The position numbers and the translations under genes were made by a program. This document shows, piece by piece, positions 33,612 to 44,705 of a stretch of DNA of 64,000 nt (position 1 is its first letter; each line of letters begins with the position of its first letter). The notes beneath the pieces are model-generated. The model was given only the letters and a program-made list of their open reading frames with translations. It did not search any database and was not told where the DNA came from. The stretch spans positions 82,144,384-82,208,383 of the forward strand of contig CM043944.1 of NCBI GenBank assembly GCA_014529385.2, written 5' to 3'. The DNA is from Adiantum capillus-veneris (lineage: Eukaryota > Streptophyta > Polypodiopsida > Polypodiales > Pteridaceae).

Positions 33612-35507
33612 ATGTATATAGATGCTGGTGAGCGTGGTCGCACTATTCCACTTGTAAATCCTCTTTCTTTTGATAAGTCAATGAAGAGCTCAGTTTCTGC
33701 GTACATGATTTTTGTCAAAGAGTCTCCAAAAGATACTAATGTTTCATCAAATGTAAATGATAGGAATCAAGAAGAGTTAGACTTGTCTAATTTTCTAAAA
33801 GGATTCCAAGATGTGTTCATCGATGATATCCCTATGGACTTACCTCCAAAACGAGGGGATGATGACCATCGTATTGAGCTCCTTCCTGGAAGCTCACCAC
33901 CTAACAAGCCTCCTTATCGAGTCTCACAAGCTCAACAAGAGGAGATCATGAGGCAAGTACAAGAGCTGGTAGACAAAGGGATGGTGAGGCCTAGTTCCTC
34001 TCCCTTTTGTTCTCCAGTCCTTTTAGTGCAAAAGAAAGATGGTACATACCGTATGTGTGTGGACTATCGAGCACTAAACCATATCACTATCAAAAACAGA
34101 TTTCCCGTACCTCGGGTAGAAGATCTGTTTGATAAGCTACAAGGCTCTACCTACTTCAGTAGGATTGACCTTAAGAGTGGCTATCATCAAATAAGGATAG
34201 TGGATGAAGATATCTTAAAGACCGCGTTTCGCACGACGTTTGGTCTTTATGAATATCTAGTCATGCCTTTTGGCTTGACTAATGCACCAGCTACGTTCAA
34301 TCGTTTGATGGAGAAACTTTTTAGACCATATCGAAAATTCACTGGAGTGTTCTTTGATGATATCATCATGTACTCCAAGTCTTTGGAGGAACATAAGCAG
34401 CATCTCCAAGTGATTTTTCAAGCATTGAGGGAGAACAAGCTTTATCTCAACCAAAAGAAAAGCGAATTCTTCCTTCAAGAGATTCAATACTTAGGTCATA
34501 TTATCTCTAAAGATGGTATCCAAATGGATCCAACAAAGTTAGAGGTAATAAAAGCATGGCCTAACCCAAGAAATCTACATGAGCTAAGAAGCTTTATTGG
34601 TATCTGTGCATACTATAGACGCTTCATAGCAAAATTCCCTCAAGTAGCAGGACCACTACACGACTTAACTAAGAAGAACGTTAAGTTTGTATGGACTGCT
34701 AAGGAGCAAAATGCTTTTGAAAAACTCAAAGAGAAGCTTACTTCCCAACTAGTCCTCGTGCTTCCAGATCTCTCAAAGCCATTTGAGGTCCAATGTGATG
34801 CTTGTGGTGATTGCCTTGGAGCAGTTTTGCTTCAAGAAGGGCATGCCATAGCATATGAGAGCCGAAGGCTCAATGGTGATGAACGAGTCTTGGGCATTTA
34901 TGAGAAAGAGCTTTTAGCTGTTCTACATGCCCTGGACACATGGAAGCACTACCTATTGGGGACTCCATTTATCCTACGAACCGACCACCAAAGTCTCAAG
35001 TATTTCATGACGCAAACCAAGCTTTCCGACAAACAAATGAGGTGGGCAAATTTTCTTTCGCAATTTAATTTCCATATTTCTCACATAGCTGGTAAGCACA
35101 ATCAAGTTGCCGATGCACTTTCACGACGACCAAAAGTTAATGCGGTGTCTATAGCTACTCACAATGATCTATCCTCTATGATAGATGAGTATGCTACTGA
35201 CCCTGACTTTAGAGACATAATTTCAGCCCTTGCTTTGGGGAAGAAAGAGGAACCATTCACCTTTCAGGATGGTTATCTTCTCCATGGCAATAGGCTATGT
35301 GTTACTCATTCCCTTCGTGAGAAGGTTATGTATGAATCCCATGCTCCTCCATATGCAGGGCATAGAGGTATTCAACCTACTCTTCGAGGAGTAGAGACGT
35401 ATTTCTATTGGCCTACCATGAAAGTGGACATACAAGAGTATGTTTCAAAATGTGTCGTATGCCAAAAGACCAAGTATGATAGAGGGAAGCAACCTGGATT
35501 ACTCTAG
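33612..35507 (+). pseudogene. Ty3-A reverse transcriptase, RNase H and integrase zinc module
   Basis: 631 codons. The order is: linker with FLKGFQDVFIDDIP (about 60-75), RT with MCVDYRALNHITIK (about 146-160), MPFGLTNAPATF and the active site VFFDDIIMYS (about 246-255). A second conserved palm segment, KSEFFLQEIQYLGHIIS, follows. RNase H lies at about 390-520 (FEVQCDACGDCLGAVL, LLAVLHALDTWKHYL, LRTDHQSLKYF); the first catalytic Asp is kept. The integrase H2C2 zinc module is at about 575-620 (HAPPYAGHRG ... CVVCQKTK). A TAG at 35505-35507 interrupts the frame, which carries on in phase into the integrase core. All RT catalytic residues look intact. Confidence 0.93.
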
Positions 35508-35510
35508 CCA

Positions 35511-36629
35511 TTGCCTATTCCAAATTCACCATGGGAGAGTATATCCATGGATTTCATCTTTGGATTGCCCAAGTCTATCCATGGGAATACAGGAATATGG
35601 ACAATAGTCGACAGGTTTAGCAAGCAAGCACATTTCATTCCTGTCAAAAAGACTATTAAGGCACACCAAATGGCAACTCTCTTCATATCTCAGATTTTCA
35701 AGCACCATGGATTACCCACATCCATCATGTCAGATAGAGATCCTAGAATGACCAGTAATTTCTGGAAAGGTCTCTTTGAAAATCTAGGAACAAGATTGAA
35801 TTTCTCTTCGGCCTATCACCCACAAACGGATGGCCAAAGTGAGATAGCCAATCTTACGATACTCGATCTACTCAAAATTTATGTTACCAAAGTAGATCAA
35901 CGCTCACAATGGGAAAAGTATTTACCGCTAGTAGAGTATGCCTACAATAATACTGTACATACTTCTACGGGAAAAGCACCTTTCGAGATCATAGAGGGAA
36001 GACCTAAAAGTCCCTTGCTACTGAAAGTACATGGGAAGATCTTCGCCGCCGATGAGTATAGCCGTGACCTACAAGAATCTTTTCAAAAGATTAGGGAGGC
36101 TATAGCCATCTCTCAACAAAGGCAAAAAGATGCTGCTGATAAGCACAGAAGAGCCTTAATGTTCAAAGAAAATGATTGGGTCTTACTCAAGTTTCCTAAG
36201 GCTCGATTAAGGCAAACGACGGGCAAAAATCCTACGGGCCATCAAAAGTATTATTCTAAACTAGCAAAAAGATACTATGGTCCTTTCCAAAGCTTAAAGC
36301 CTATCAATGAGACGGCTTATCAACTCAAGTTGCCCAACCATTGGCTTATACACAATGCCTTTCATGTAAGCTTACTTAAGCCCTACAAAGGAGAGACACC
36401 AATTGAACCAATTATTGAAGACCCTCCCGAAGTCGAAGACCAAGAAGAGGTGCTACAACCCGAAGCTGTCCTTCGGCATGAAGACAAGGTACTACGACAT
36501 GGTAAGATAATCCGATGGTATCTTATTAAGTTCAAAAATTGTCCTTTTGAAGATGCTAAATGGATGCAAGGAGTACAACTTAAGGATAGAATGAACCTTG
36601 TCAATGCTTACAATGCTACATTAGAGTAA
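35511..36629 (+). pseudogene. Ty3-A integrase core and chromodomain-like tail
   Basis: 372 codons in the same frame as the preceding RT segment. The DDE core is intact: SISMDFIFGLP (first Asp, about residue 14), IMSDRDPRM (second Asp) and YHPQTDGQSE (Glu). The GPF/Y module reads RYYGPFQSL, near residue 262. The last ~55 residues (VLRHEDKVLRHGKII, LIKFKNCPFEDAKWM) match the chromodomain of plant chromoviruses, in a form where the aromatic cage is only partly kept. The first Met of this segment is not a real start; it follows the in-frame TAG. Only the two TAG codons and the 5' deletion stand between this and an intact polyprotein. Confidence 0.93.
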
Positions 36630-36989
36630 GCAAATGTACAAATTTCTTTTAAATGACTCATGTTTTTGTCTTATATGACTAGCCCTCTTTTTTAATTGTG
36701 CACAAATTTAACTAGTATGCATGCTTAGAATCATGTTTGTGATGGCGACGTCTCTCAAACACCAAGTAGAATTTGTCACTCTACTTTGGGAGAATGAAAT
36801 GGACTAAAGAGCAGACATGCTTGCGGCAGCTATGTCTCCCAAGCACCAAATGGATTAGTCATCAATCTTGGAAAGATGTCGTAGGGTAAAAAGGGATCCT
36901 TTACCCGCTAAGTACGATTGACTAATGACTAAGAATTTATCTCTTCTACCTCATAGTCGAGGACGACTATGATTTCAAGAGAGAGGTAA
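36630..36989 (+). other. Ty3-A 3' untranslated region and polypurine tract
   Basis: No gene. A short direct repeat (about 36735-36800 and 36815-36880, sharing GGCGACGTCTC/GGCAGCTATGTCTC and CAAGCACCAA words) precedes a purine-rich tract CAAGAGAGAGG at 36976-36986, just before the 3' LTR. Confidence 0.7.
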
Positions 36990-38608
36990 TGTCATAAAAT
37001 CTAACCAACCCAAATGATTTTCTCATATTAAATTGATCACTTAATGTGGGAGAATAAATGGGAACAAGTGTTAAGATATAGATATGTGCTTATAGATCTA
37101 TCTCAACACGAGGCCAATGGTAAAGGGGCCCAAAAGGGAGATGGTCTATCAAAGAGCAAGGCTAACCAATGGAGCATAAGACCTTAGGGTTAGCTTCATT
37201 GAAGACCTCCAATAAATGTGTGTAAAAGTTCTTTGACCTTAGGTAGAGCTTGAGGTGGGAACCCGGCCCAAGCTCGAGGTGCTTGTCCTGCTTGAGGTGC
37301 TTGTCGTGCTTGAGGTGTTTGTCATGCTTGAGGTGCTTGATTAAGATGCTTGAGGTGCTTGACTGGCTCCATGCTTGAGGTGCTTGACTTGCTGCATGAT
37401 TAAGGTACTTGAGGTGCCTTGAGAAGCTTGCCTGAGATGCTTGTGGGAACACCCCCTAGTTCAAGTGCTTTGTCATGCCTGGTGAGTAAGGTGCTTGATC
37501 ACCTAAAGTCAAAAGCATTCCTACAAGAGGGGAGACGAGCCCTTTTCCTAGGGGCTAGAGAGAGAACACCCACTCACACACACAAGGGAAGCCCCAACTT
37601 GAAGAGGCAGCAAGGACACATGTCAGGCCCCTACCCATGTTACCTTCATGTGTTGCTTGAAGCCTATTGGCTAAGCTTCAAAGGGGTCCAATGATAAATT
37701 ACATGAATTATCTAATTGTTTTAGCATTTATCTATCCCTCTCTCTCAAAAAGGAAAGGGGGACACTTGTCTCAAGGCTACCCCTACTGCTTGTAATGCCT
37801 CCTGCTCATGATTGGCTAGGCCTGGGAGGGTCCAATGAGCTTCAAGCATGAGCTAAAAGGGGGGGTTGACCCAAGCTAGCTAGGGGCTTGCTTGAGGGGT
37901 ATACTCACCCACACACACTCACAATCACTCTCATTGTGTACTCTGCAAAGTGCAAGAGCTCCCTCTCCTTCTCCAATCAAGTAGAGGTTGAGAGCCTACA
38001 CCAACACTCTTGGCTATGGAGTGCAAATCCAACCAAGAGCCATGCTTCAATGCTTAAGCTTCACATCTCCTTCTTCTTCATTACTATGCTATTATGTATG
38101 CTAGCAACAAGAGTATGATAAGTGAGGAACTAGTTCTTTCTCCTATGAAATGTTTCTTCTTCCTCTTCCCTACCCTCATTCCCTGCTAGCTCTCTCCACC
38201 TTCGAAGGTGTTTGAGGTCTTGGGACTGAGGCTTGGGACAATTAAAGCTTTCTTCAAGTTCATGTTATGCTATGATTGTGATGCATGAAGCTTTCCATCT
38301 TCATTGCATCACCTAGGTCACAAGGAACACAAAGAATGTATTGTAACAAGTCTCTCTTAATGGGAGAAATCATAATACAAATGCCTATTGGAGGGGGGAC
38401 CGGCTCCACATAAATCCGGTCCTCAACTGTTGTCATGTTCTCTAAATTCTCTCTCTTGCAAAAGTATTGTTCATGCCAAGTTAACTAATTGCTATGATTA
38501 TGTTGCTATCTTCAATTATGTCTACCTGCTATGCTTACAAAGTTATTTCTCGAAAGTATTCTCATTAATTTCCGCTATTCTCAAGTTGAATAGGCTAATT
38601 CCATTACA
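36990..38608 (+). mobile_element. Ty3-A 3' LTR, complete
   Basis: 1619 bp, TGTCATAAAA to CCATTACA, flanked on the right by the CGTCT target duplication. It keeps the ~121-bp end missing from the 5' copy. Confidence 0.93.
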
Positions 38609-38613
38609 CGTCT

Positions 38614-38634
38614 TATTTCCTAACAACTGGTATC
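38614..38634 (+). promoter_or_regulatory. Copia 5' LTR end and primer-binding site
   Basis: TATTTCCTAACA (38614-38625) is the LTR end. TGGTATC (38628-38634) follows after two bases and matches the first seven bases of the usual initiator-tRNA-Met primer site TGGTATCAGAGC; the rest is altered. Confidence 0.75.
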
Positions 38635-38636
38635 TT

Positions 38637-39698
38637 ATGGCAGAGGAAGGGAAGCTCAAGATTGATAAGTTCAACGGCAAAAACTACCAACTTTGGAAGA
38701 TGCAGATTGAAGACTATCTCTACCAGAAAGACCTCTATTTGCCACTAAGCTGTCTTGCAAAGAAGCCCGCAACAATGGCAGATGAAGCATGGATTGTCCT
38801 TGATCGAAAGGCACTGGGAACAATCCGGTTAAGCTTGGCGTCAACGGTGGCCTTCAATGTTTCGGAGATGAAGACCACGGAGGACTTGATGAAGTCACTT
38901 GACGACTTCTACAAGAAACCATCAGCATCCAATAAGTTATTTCTTATGAAGCGCTTGTTCAATCTAAAGATGGCAAAGAATGGTTCAGTTGCAGAACACC
39001 TAAATGAATTTAACTCAAACATTAGTCAACTTCGATCGGTGAAAATCAATTTCGATGACGAAGTGCGAGCTCTCCTTATACTATCATCTCTATCGGATAG
39101 TTGGGACAGCCTTGTGATGGCTGTAAGTAATTCTATCTCTGGTACAAATACTCTTAAGTTTGATGATGTTGTGGGTGTTCTCCTAAGCGAGGAAATACAA
39201 AGGAGAAGCACACGAGAATCATTAAGTGCTGCATTGTCAGTGAAAACAAGAGGAAGGCCTAAGGAGAGGTTCAAAAACCAAAAGGGTCGTGATCGCTCAA
39301 GGTGGAGCAAGTCACGCACAAAGACAGTTCTTGAATGTTGGAACTGCGGCAAGAAGGGCCACGTCAAGAAGGATTGCTGGTCCAAGAAGAAGAAGGAGAC
39401 AGAGTCTCAAGACAACAAGCCAACATTGGAGGCCAATGTGGCAGGTAAAGTAGAGCAAGATGCTCTAATTCTCTCATTAGACAATGTGTCTAATTCCTGG
39501 ATAGTAGATTCCAGGGCTTCATTCCATGCGACACCACACAAGAAACATTTCCAAGACTACATCAAAGGTAATTTTGGGTATGTATACTTGGGAGATGATG
39601 AAGCTTGTGAGATTGTCGGCAAAGGTATAGTTTCTGTCAAAACTGCTAATGGAAATGAGTGGAAGCTTAAAGATGTTAGGCATGTTCCTTCTCTTTGA
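38637..39698 (+). pseudogene. Copia gag with inactive protease
   Basis: I chose the Met at 38637, two bases after the primer site, because MAEEGKLKIDKFNGKN is the typical copia gag start; the frame is open further upstream only by chance. Gag/UBN2-type capsid residues (YQLWKMQIEDYL, LKMAKNGSVAEHLNEFN) occupy about 1-215. The CCHC knuckle CWNCGKKGHVKKDC is near residue 233. The protease motif reads WIVDSRASFHAT where DSGAS is expected, so the catalytic Gly is Arg and the protease should be dead. A TGA at 39696-39698 ends the frame where PSLRKNLIS would continue, a CGA-to-TGA change. Confidence 0.88.
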
Positions 39699-39973
39699 AA
39701 AAATTTGATCTCTACACGACAATTGGATGATGAAGGTCACAACATTGCATTCAGAAACAAAAGGTGGAAGATCTCAAAGGGATCTTTGGTGGTTTCCAAG
39801 GGAGAAAAAGTTGGTACACTTTACTTGTGTACTATTAGCACGCAACCTTCAGCTTGTGTAGCAACTACAGAAGTTGACAGTGCGGTGTGGCACTACCGAC
39901 TTGGGCATATGAGTGCCAAAGCAATGCAAATCCTTCAAACAAAGAAGCTTCTACCAGTCTCCAAGTGGGAGAT
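39699..39973 (+). pseudogene. Copia GAG-pre-integrase fragment and polypurine tract
   Basis: In phase with gag after the TGA. It contains QLDDEGHNI and WHYRLGHMSAKAMQIL, the pre-integrase His-His module. Coding ends at LLPV, where a large deletion joins it to the tract AAGTGGGAGAT (39963-39973) that abuts the 3' LTR. Confidence 0.85.
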
Positions 39974-40735
39974 TGTTAAGTATGGAGCCTGATTTACCCT
40001 TGTAATTTTCTATGGTAAAAGCGCAAGGACCCCATTATGAGGAGAAGCCATCGTGCGCGAAGGAAAATCACTCATCGGAAACCAAAATTTTCACGGAAAA
40101 GAATCAGGGGCAACTTTTTTTCCCTCGCCGGAATATTCCTTTTCACCGGAATATTATGGCCAGACGGCGGCCGAAAAGTGGTCGGAAAACAACCGTCGGT
40201 TGGTCGATAGTCAATGGCTGGTGGTCGGTGGTTGAAAGTGAATGGCCGGTGGGCCGGTGGCCGAATTCAATGGCCGGTGTTGGCCGAATTCAAAAAGCGG
40301 ACTTGTCTTCTCAAGGGCGGCCATACATGGGCGGATTGGAGGGTCCGATTTGGACTTATTCGCACAAGGGCGGCTACACATGGCTGCCTCTCATAAGAGA
40401 GGGCAGCCCTTTTGGCCTATAAAAGGAGGCCATTTTTACACACATTTCATAGAGTGTGAAGTTGATGCAATAAGGTGAGTGTGATGTGGTGAGAGTGAAG
40501 CAAGGCGGGAGCTCCATTAAGGGTATAGTCCCTTTGTAAACTACTTCTTGTTTTGAAGTACTAAAGCCATTGAGTGGCTGCTTTCCCGTGGACGTAGCCC
40601 ACATTGAGTGAACCACGTATATCGTGTGTACTCTCTCTCTCTCTCTCTACTCTATAATCTCGTGTATGTAAATCTGTCTCACTCCATTAAGTAATCTACT
40701 CAATTATCTATTTAGCTACGTCTTATTTCCTAACA
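39974..40735 (+). mobile_element. Copia 3' LTR
   Basis: 762 bp, TGTTAAG to CCTAACA, TATA at 40418-40424, short (CT)n at 40631-40648. Repeated GGCCGGT words (40220-40275) give a GC-rich upstream part, as in the 5' LTR. Followed by the target duplication TGACA. Confidence 0.92.
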
Positions 40736-40740
40736 TGACA

Positions 40741-41270
40741 TTCTACGTCTTTCCATTGATCGTTTGAATCTTTGTCTTCAAGGTTGGTCTTTAGCTTCAA
40801 ATGGAAGAGCTTTGGTGTTGATAACACTGCCCCCTTTCTTGAGTGATTAATATCTGCCATGTGGTTGATTGCCACTTGATCTTTGATTATCGCGACAACT
40901 TTTCTTCTCATTGCCTAGTCTTCTCTTTGTTGCTAGTCTTGGCCACCATGAAGAGGTATTTTCATGTTTTTGAGTTTATAGAACCAATCCTCTTTGTGGC
41001 ATGGACTTTATGATGGGTATGATTTCCATGTCCACTGGAATTTGAGTTGTCTGCAATAGGTCACCAATGTTGAAGCATTGTGTGTGTTACTTTTGATTGT
41101 TGTTGATGACTCTCTTGCGGAATTTTTCATTACTTGTCGTTGTAGGCTATTCTTTGACTTGCCATTGTTTGATGGAGCTTTGTTGTCAACCTTGGAGATA
41201 AAAGATTCTCTTTTTTAGCATATGGAGACCTGCAATTTTTGCTCCAAATTGTTGTCGATTCATTTGGGTA
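40741..41270 (-). pseudogene. Right half of the old retroelement tail split by the copia insertion
   Basis: The minus strand near 40860-40745 (INHSRKGAVLSTPKLFH, KLKTNLEDKDSND) is a diverged relative of the repeated segment at 30012-30365. It adjoins the copia target site, so it and 29930-30389 were one sequence before insertion. Identity beyond that is unclear. Confidence 0.45.
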
Positions 41271-41283
41271 GACATTTTCTTAT

Positions 41284-41519
41284 TGTTGATGTAGAAGGAA
41301 TATATATAAGAAGATGATGTGATTCTAGATTAGGGTCTAAAACCTAGATGACCAAAGGAAAAAACCCGGTGGGAAAAAAGTGCCTTTGGTATACACTCTT
41401 ATTGGAGTTGAGCATTTGGATTTGAAGTACCTGTCATGCAAGGTGAGTGCTTGGGAGAAACAAAGGAAGAGTGCCTAATGCAAGTGCCAATTATGGGACA
41501 CTTTCCTTCTACATCAACA
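41284..41519. mobile_element. 236-bp element with 15-bp terminal inverted repeats
   Basis: TGTTGATGTAGAAGG at the left and CCTTCTACATCAACA at the right are perfect complements, with TG...CA ends. The flanks TTTTCTTAT (41275-41283 and 41520-41528) are a perfect 9-bp direct repeat. It contains ATATATATAAG near its left end. It could be a small Mutator-like MITE (9-bp duplication) or a short solo LTR. Confidence 0.55.
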
Positions 41520-41528
41520 TTTTCTTAT

Positions 41529-41750
41529 TGTTGATGTAGAAGGAATATATATAAGAAGATGATGTGATTCTAGATTAGGGTCTAAAACCTAGATGACCAA
41601 AGGGAAAAACCCGGTGGGAAAAAAGTGCCTTTGGTATACGCTCTTATTGGAGTTGAGCATTTGGATTTGAAGTACTTGTCATGCAAGGTGAGTGCTTGGG
41701 AGAAACAAAGGAAGAGTGACTAATGCAAGTGCCAATTATGGGACACTTTA
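41529..41750. repeat. Second, truncated copy of the 236-bp element
   Basis: Repeats 41284-41504 with a handful of differences but lacks the right terminal repeat; homology ends at GGGACACTTT. The period between copies is 245 bp, so this looks like a tandem duplication of element plus one flank. Confidence 0.85.
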
Positions 41751-41984
41751 TATGCATACGAGAAATTTGTCAAACAAAAGCATGTAGTGTAAGAGATGGA
41801 GTTGATGGGTGCTTCAAGGAAAAAATGTAGCACATGTGATATCAAAGGATGTCTCAATAGCTTCCACATTTCCAAGAAGGGTTTTTGATGTAGAAGCTTC
41901 TCCACTCATTTTTCACTGTGTTGAGTGAGTGAGTGTCTTTTGGACTTCCTCCTTCACTTACCACTATATTACAATGACTTCGAC
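41751..41984 (-). other. Possible short coding remnant, unidentified
   Basis: The minus strand from about 41908 opens MSGEASTSKTLLGNVEA and then breaks. It looks protein-like but matches no family I can name with confidence; a copia-type gag start is possible. Confidence 0.25.
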
Positions 41985-42320
41985 TCTTATGTGAGGTCCC
42001 CTCCCCATCTCACCCTGACGGAACTGGAGGACACCTGATGGTCTCTAGATCCTATGCGGAAGCAAACAAAATAAAAGGCTAAGAAGAAAACCAGTGGATG
42101 GTCTCTCATCACTTAGTGAGTTGTGTCCAAGCCACTAGTGAAAGGAATCTAGCTCTACCCCACAGGGGAAGCATAACTATGTACTATCGGTCCTAATCTC
42201 ATCTTTCAGGAGGAGAAGAAATCTCGGTGCCTTTTTCCCTGTAGCTTTTAGAGGCACGTACACTGGGTTCCTACCGCTCTGGTGTAATAAGATATCTAAT
42301 TTCGTACTCTATCACACAAG

Positions 42321-42394
42321 GCAGAGAGTTCCCGAATGATCAGGACCACCCATCTCATAGGCTTGGCAACCCAAGCCAAGCCCCCACTTTCCAC
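42321..42394 (-). other. Conserved LTR structured RNA motif, copy 2
   Basis: Plus-strand coordinates: hairpin TCCCGA-ATGA-TCAGGA (42330-42345), 14-nt linker CCACCCATCTCATA, hairpin GGCTTGGC-AACCCAA-GCCAAGCC (42360-42382), CCC, ACTTTCCAC (42386-42394) facing GCAGAGAGT (42321-42329). On the minus (LTR sense) strand the one odd pair of the first hairpin becomes U-G. The outer stem is weaker than in copy 1. Confidence 0.65.
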
Positions 42395-44143
42395 CCGACA
42401 CTCACACAGAGTCCTTGTGTGACCTAATTACTAACACATTGTTGTTCAACACTCAAGGTTCCTTCTTTATATTTCCTCGACACAAGTTCCTTAAGACAAT
42501 TCCCTTTCAATCAAGAAAAATCCACACCAAAACATATCTTTCCGAGGAAAAAGTACTTAACAATACAATAATTTATTAAAAATTCCAATGTCCTGGAGTC
42601 GTGAGGACCTCCAACGAGTGTTAACTCCACCCGTTGTCAACTGACCACCCATACAACCAGTCCACGATCCATCCAATTCCTGGAGTAACTCTCTGGGTAA
42701 AATCATGTATCCACCGCATCAAAAGTAAGTCATGGACATATCCACCGTATAAAAAGCAAGTCGTGGATTTAGCTCCTGGGATAACTTCGCGAGCTACCGC
42801 CCTATGATCAGTAGGGGGTTCAGACTAAGTCGACATTGGAATAATGAATGAAATCTAGTTGAGATAATTTTTCCTAGCAACCACTCTTTTCTACCTCAAT
42901 ACAGTCTTTCGAGAAAACATTTCTTTCCTACTTAATTTAGACTTGAATTTAAATAAAACCATTAAAGTACTTATGCCGTTATCTCAGTTGGATTTCCAAC
43001 ATTTTTCTGAGAAGTTTAGACATTCCTCAAGTTATCGTAATGCAATGATTATGTAAAGTACAAAATAAAATCTGTCCTACCTCATGAATTTCCTCTTCGA
43101 TGCCTCGTGAGATGACTAGATTTTCCTCTCTCATCGGTGCTTTACCGTTGGTCTCCATGTTGCTAGTTCCCGCCTCGCGGTCGTTAGCACCACCAAACCG
43201 AGTTCTTTAAGGGGCCATTTCTCACTCTAGGATTAGTTCTTTTGGAGAAACAAAGAGACTAGGCGTAATTCCCACAACAACCAATGAGAACTTGACAAGG
43301 AATAACCTTATTCTTACACATGATACTAGATAAAATGACAAAGCCTTCACAATTGCACGTATGCAAGCTAATTCAAGGATACCACGAGATGATTATGCCT
43401 TAATTACTCATAAATTCATCCTAAGATTATCATAACCAAAACTTCCCTTGTATGCAACTGAGATCAAGATTAATGTGCTAACTAGATGCATCAATATAAC
43501 ATACAATGATAGACTATAACCATGCAAATACCAAATATAATAGATGATTAATTCTCACACAATCATACACAATTTGCTAAACTGCAACACATTATCCTAG
43601 TTATGCATCTTTTTGTATGCAAGAAGTCTCATAATTATATCCTAATTTCATGGGCAAATCAATGGATTAATTCCTTTATTAATCCTCAATTTGGGTGCAT
43701 AAAAAGAGAAAAGTCTCACCATATCTTAGAGAATCATAGATGAAGAGCTTTACAACATAATTATGGACAACATACATAACTGGCAATGATGATTATATGC
43801 ATAAACTCATAATTAATTAAAGAAAAATTAAATATATTTAAGAAGCAAGGTGCTCCTTAATCCAACAATGGAAATACAATCAATGGATGGAAACCATTGA
43901 CAATATCCCACATGGAATATAATAGAGAATAGATTATTTAATGTTGTAGCTAGCTAGCATTCCTCTAGAGAAAAGAGGCTATGGAGCAATAGGATTAGCA
44001 TAAACATAATTTAATTATCTTAAATTAATATCTCCTTTGTGTGTTATGTGATGTAGAAAAGGCCTCACCAAAGATTGCTCCGGCAGCAACACTTCCTTGC
44101 ATTGTCTTGGGAATTGTGTGTCTCTAGAGAGGGTTGAGTTACT

Positions 44144-44151
44144 CTTATATA
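44144..44151 (-). promoter_or_regulatory. TATA box of the solo LTR
   Basis: TATATAAG on the minus strand, about 550 bp from the LTR start, followed by a pyrimidine-rich likely start region. Confidence 0.55.
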
Positions 44152-44205
44152 GGCATTCCCCTCAAGGAGGATCGATTTCCCTTGCTAAAACTTGAATTAG
44201 AAGGT

Positions 44206-44296
44206 CCACACACACACACACACATACCTCCAAGTGCCATGCCAAGTGTGGGGTTTTCTAGTGAGGTGTCCTCACTTCCCATCCCACTTTCCTATG

Positions 44297-44362
<66 letters not shown>
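44206..44362. repeat. (CA)n and (CT)n/(CA)n microsatellites in the solo LTR
   Basis: (CA)n at about 44206-44224, (CT)n at 44300-44341 and (CA)n at 44342-44362. Confidence 0.95.
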
Positions 44363-44363
<1 letters not shown>

Positions 44364-44705
44364 AATCAATTCTTACAAGAAGAGGTAGCGCTATTTTTTG
44401 CTATCTTGAGGGGGTGCAGTGTCCTGTAGGTAACGACTGCCTGCCATAAATAGAAGCTTTTGGCAATCGGATCCTATTTTAAGGAAACCTGGGTCGGTGC
44501 ACAGTTTGACGAGCGGTCGATCCTAGACCATAACGGGGGTCAAAGAATTTGACCAGAATTAAAAGTTCTACAAGGATCACAACACAAAAATCACATCTGA
44601 TCACTGAAACCTGCTAAAAATAGCATCTTTTGTCAAACTGATATTTAGGCTTAAAATTTTACATAGGTAACCCTCTTCTAGGGCAGTTAAAGACCTTACA
44701 TCTTA

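Larger units (their letters stand above)
31186..38608 (+). mobile_element. Young Ty3/gypsy chromovirus (Ty3-A) inserted in the copia 5' LTR
   Basis: Both ends are defined: TGTCATAAAA... and ...CCATTACA, with the 5-bp target duplication CGTCT at 31181-31185 and 38609-38613. The two LTRs differ at only some 15-20 positions over 1.5 kb by eye, so insertion was recent. The polyprotein is one continuous frame from 32715 to 36629, broken only by two TAG codons. A deletion removed the end of the 5' LTR, the primer-binding site and the N-terminal half of gag. Confidence 0.93.
30390..40735 (+). mobile_element. Ty1/copia element, internally deleted, split by Ty3-A
   Basis: LTRs start TGTTAAG and end CCTAACA. 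The 5-bp target duplication TGACA is perfect (30385-30389 and 40736-40740). Removing Ty3-A leaves a ~2.9-kb element: 5' LTR, primer-binding site, gag with protease, the first part of integrase, polypurine tract, 3' LTR. Reverse transcriptase, RNase H and most of integrase are gone, so it could move only with help from another element. It landed in the minus-strand polyprotein tail described at 29930-30389. Confidence 0.9.
41990..44700 (-). mobile_element. Solo LTR of a Ty3-type element
   Basis: On the minus strand it runs from TGTAAGGTCTTTAAC (44700) to GGGGACCTCACA (41990), 2711 bp, with a perfect 5-bp target duplication TCTTA (41985-41989 and 44701-44705). It contains a TATA box, CT/CA microsatellites and the structured motif at 42321-42394. 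No internal sequence remains, as after recombination between two LTRs. The interrupted DNA is the minus-strand retroelement at 44706-45310 and beyond. Confidence 0.85.
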
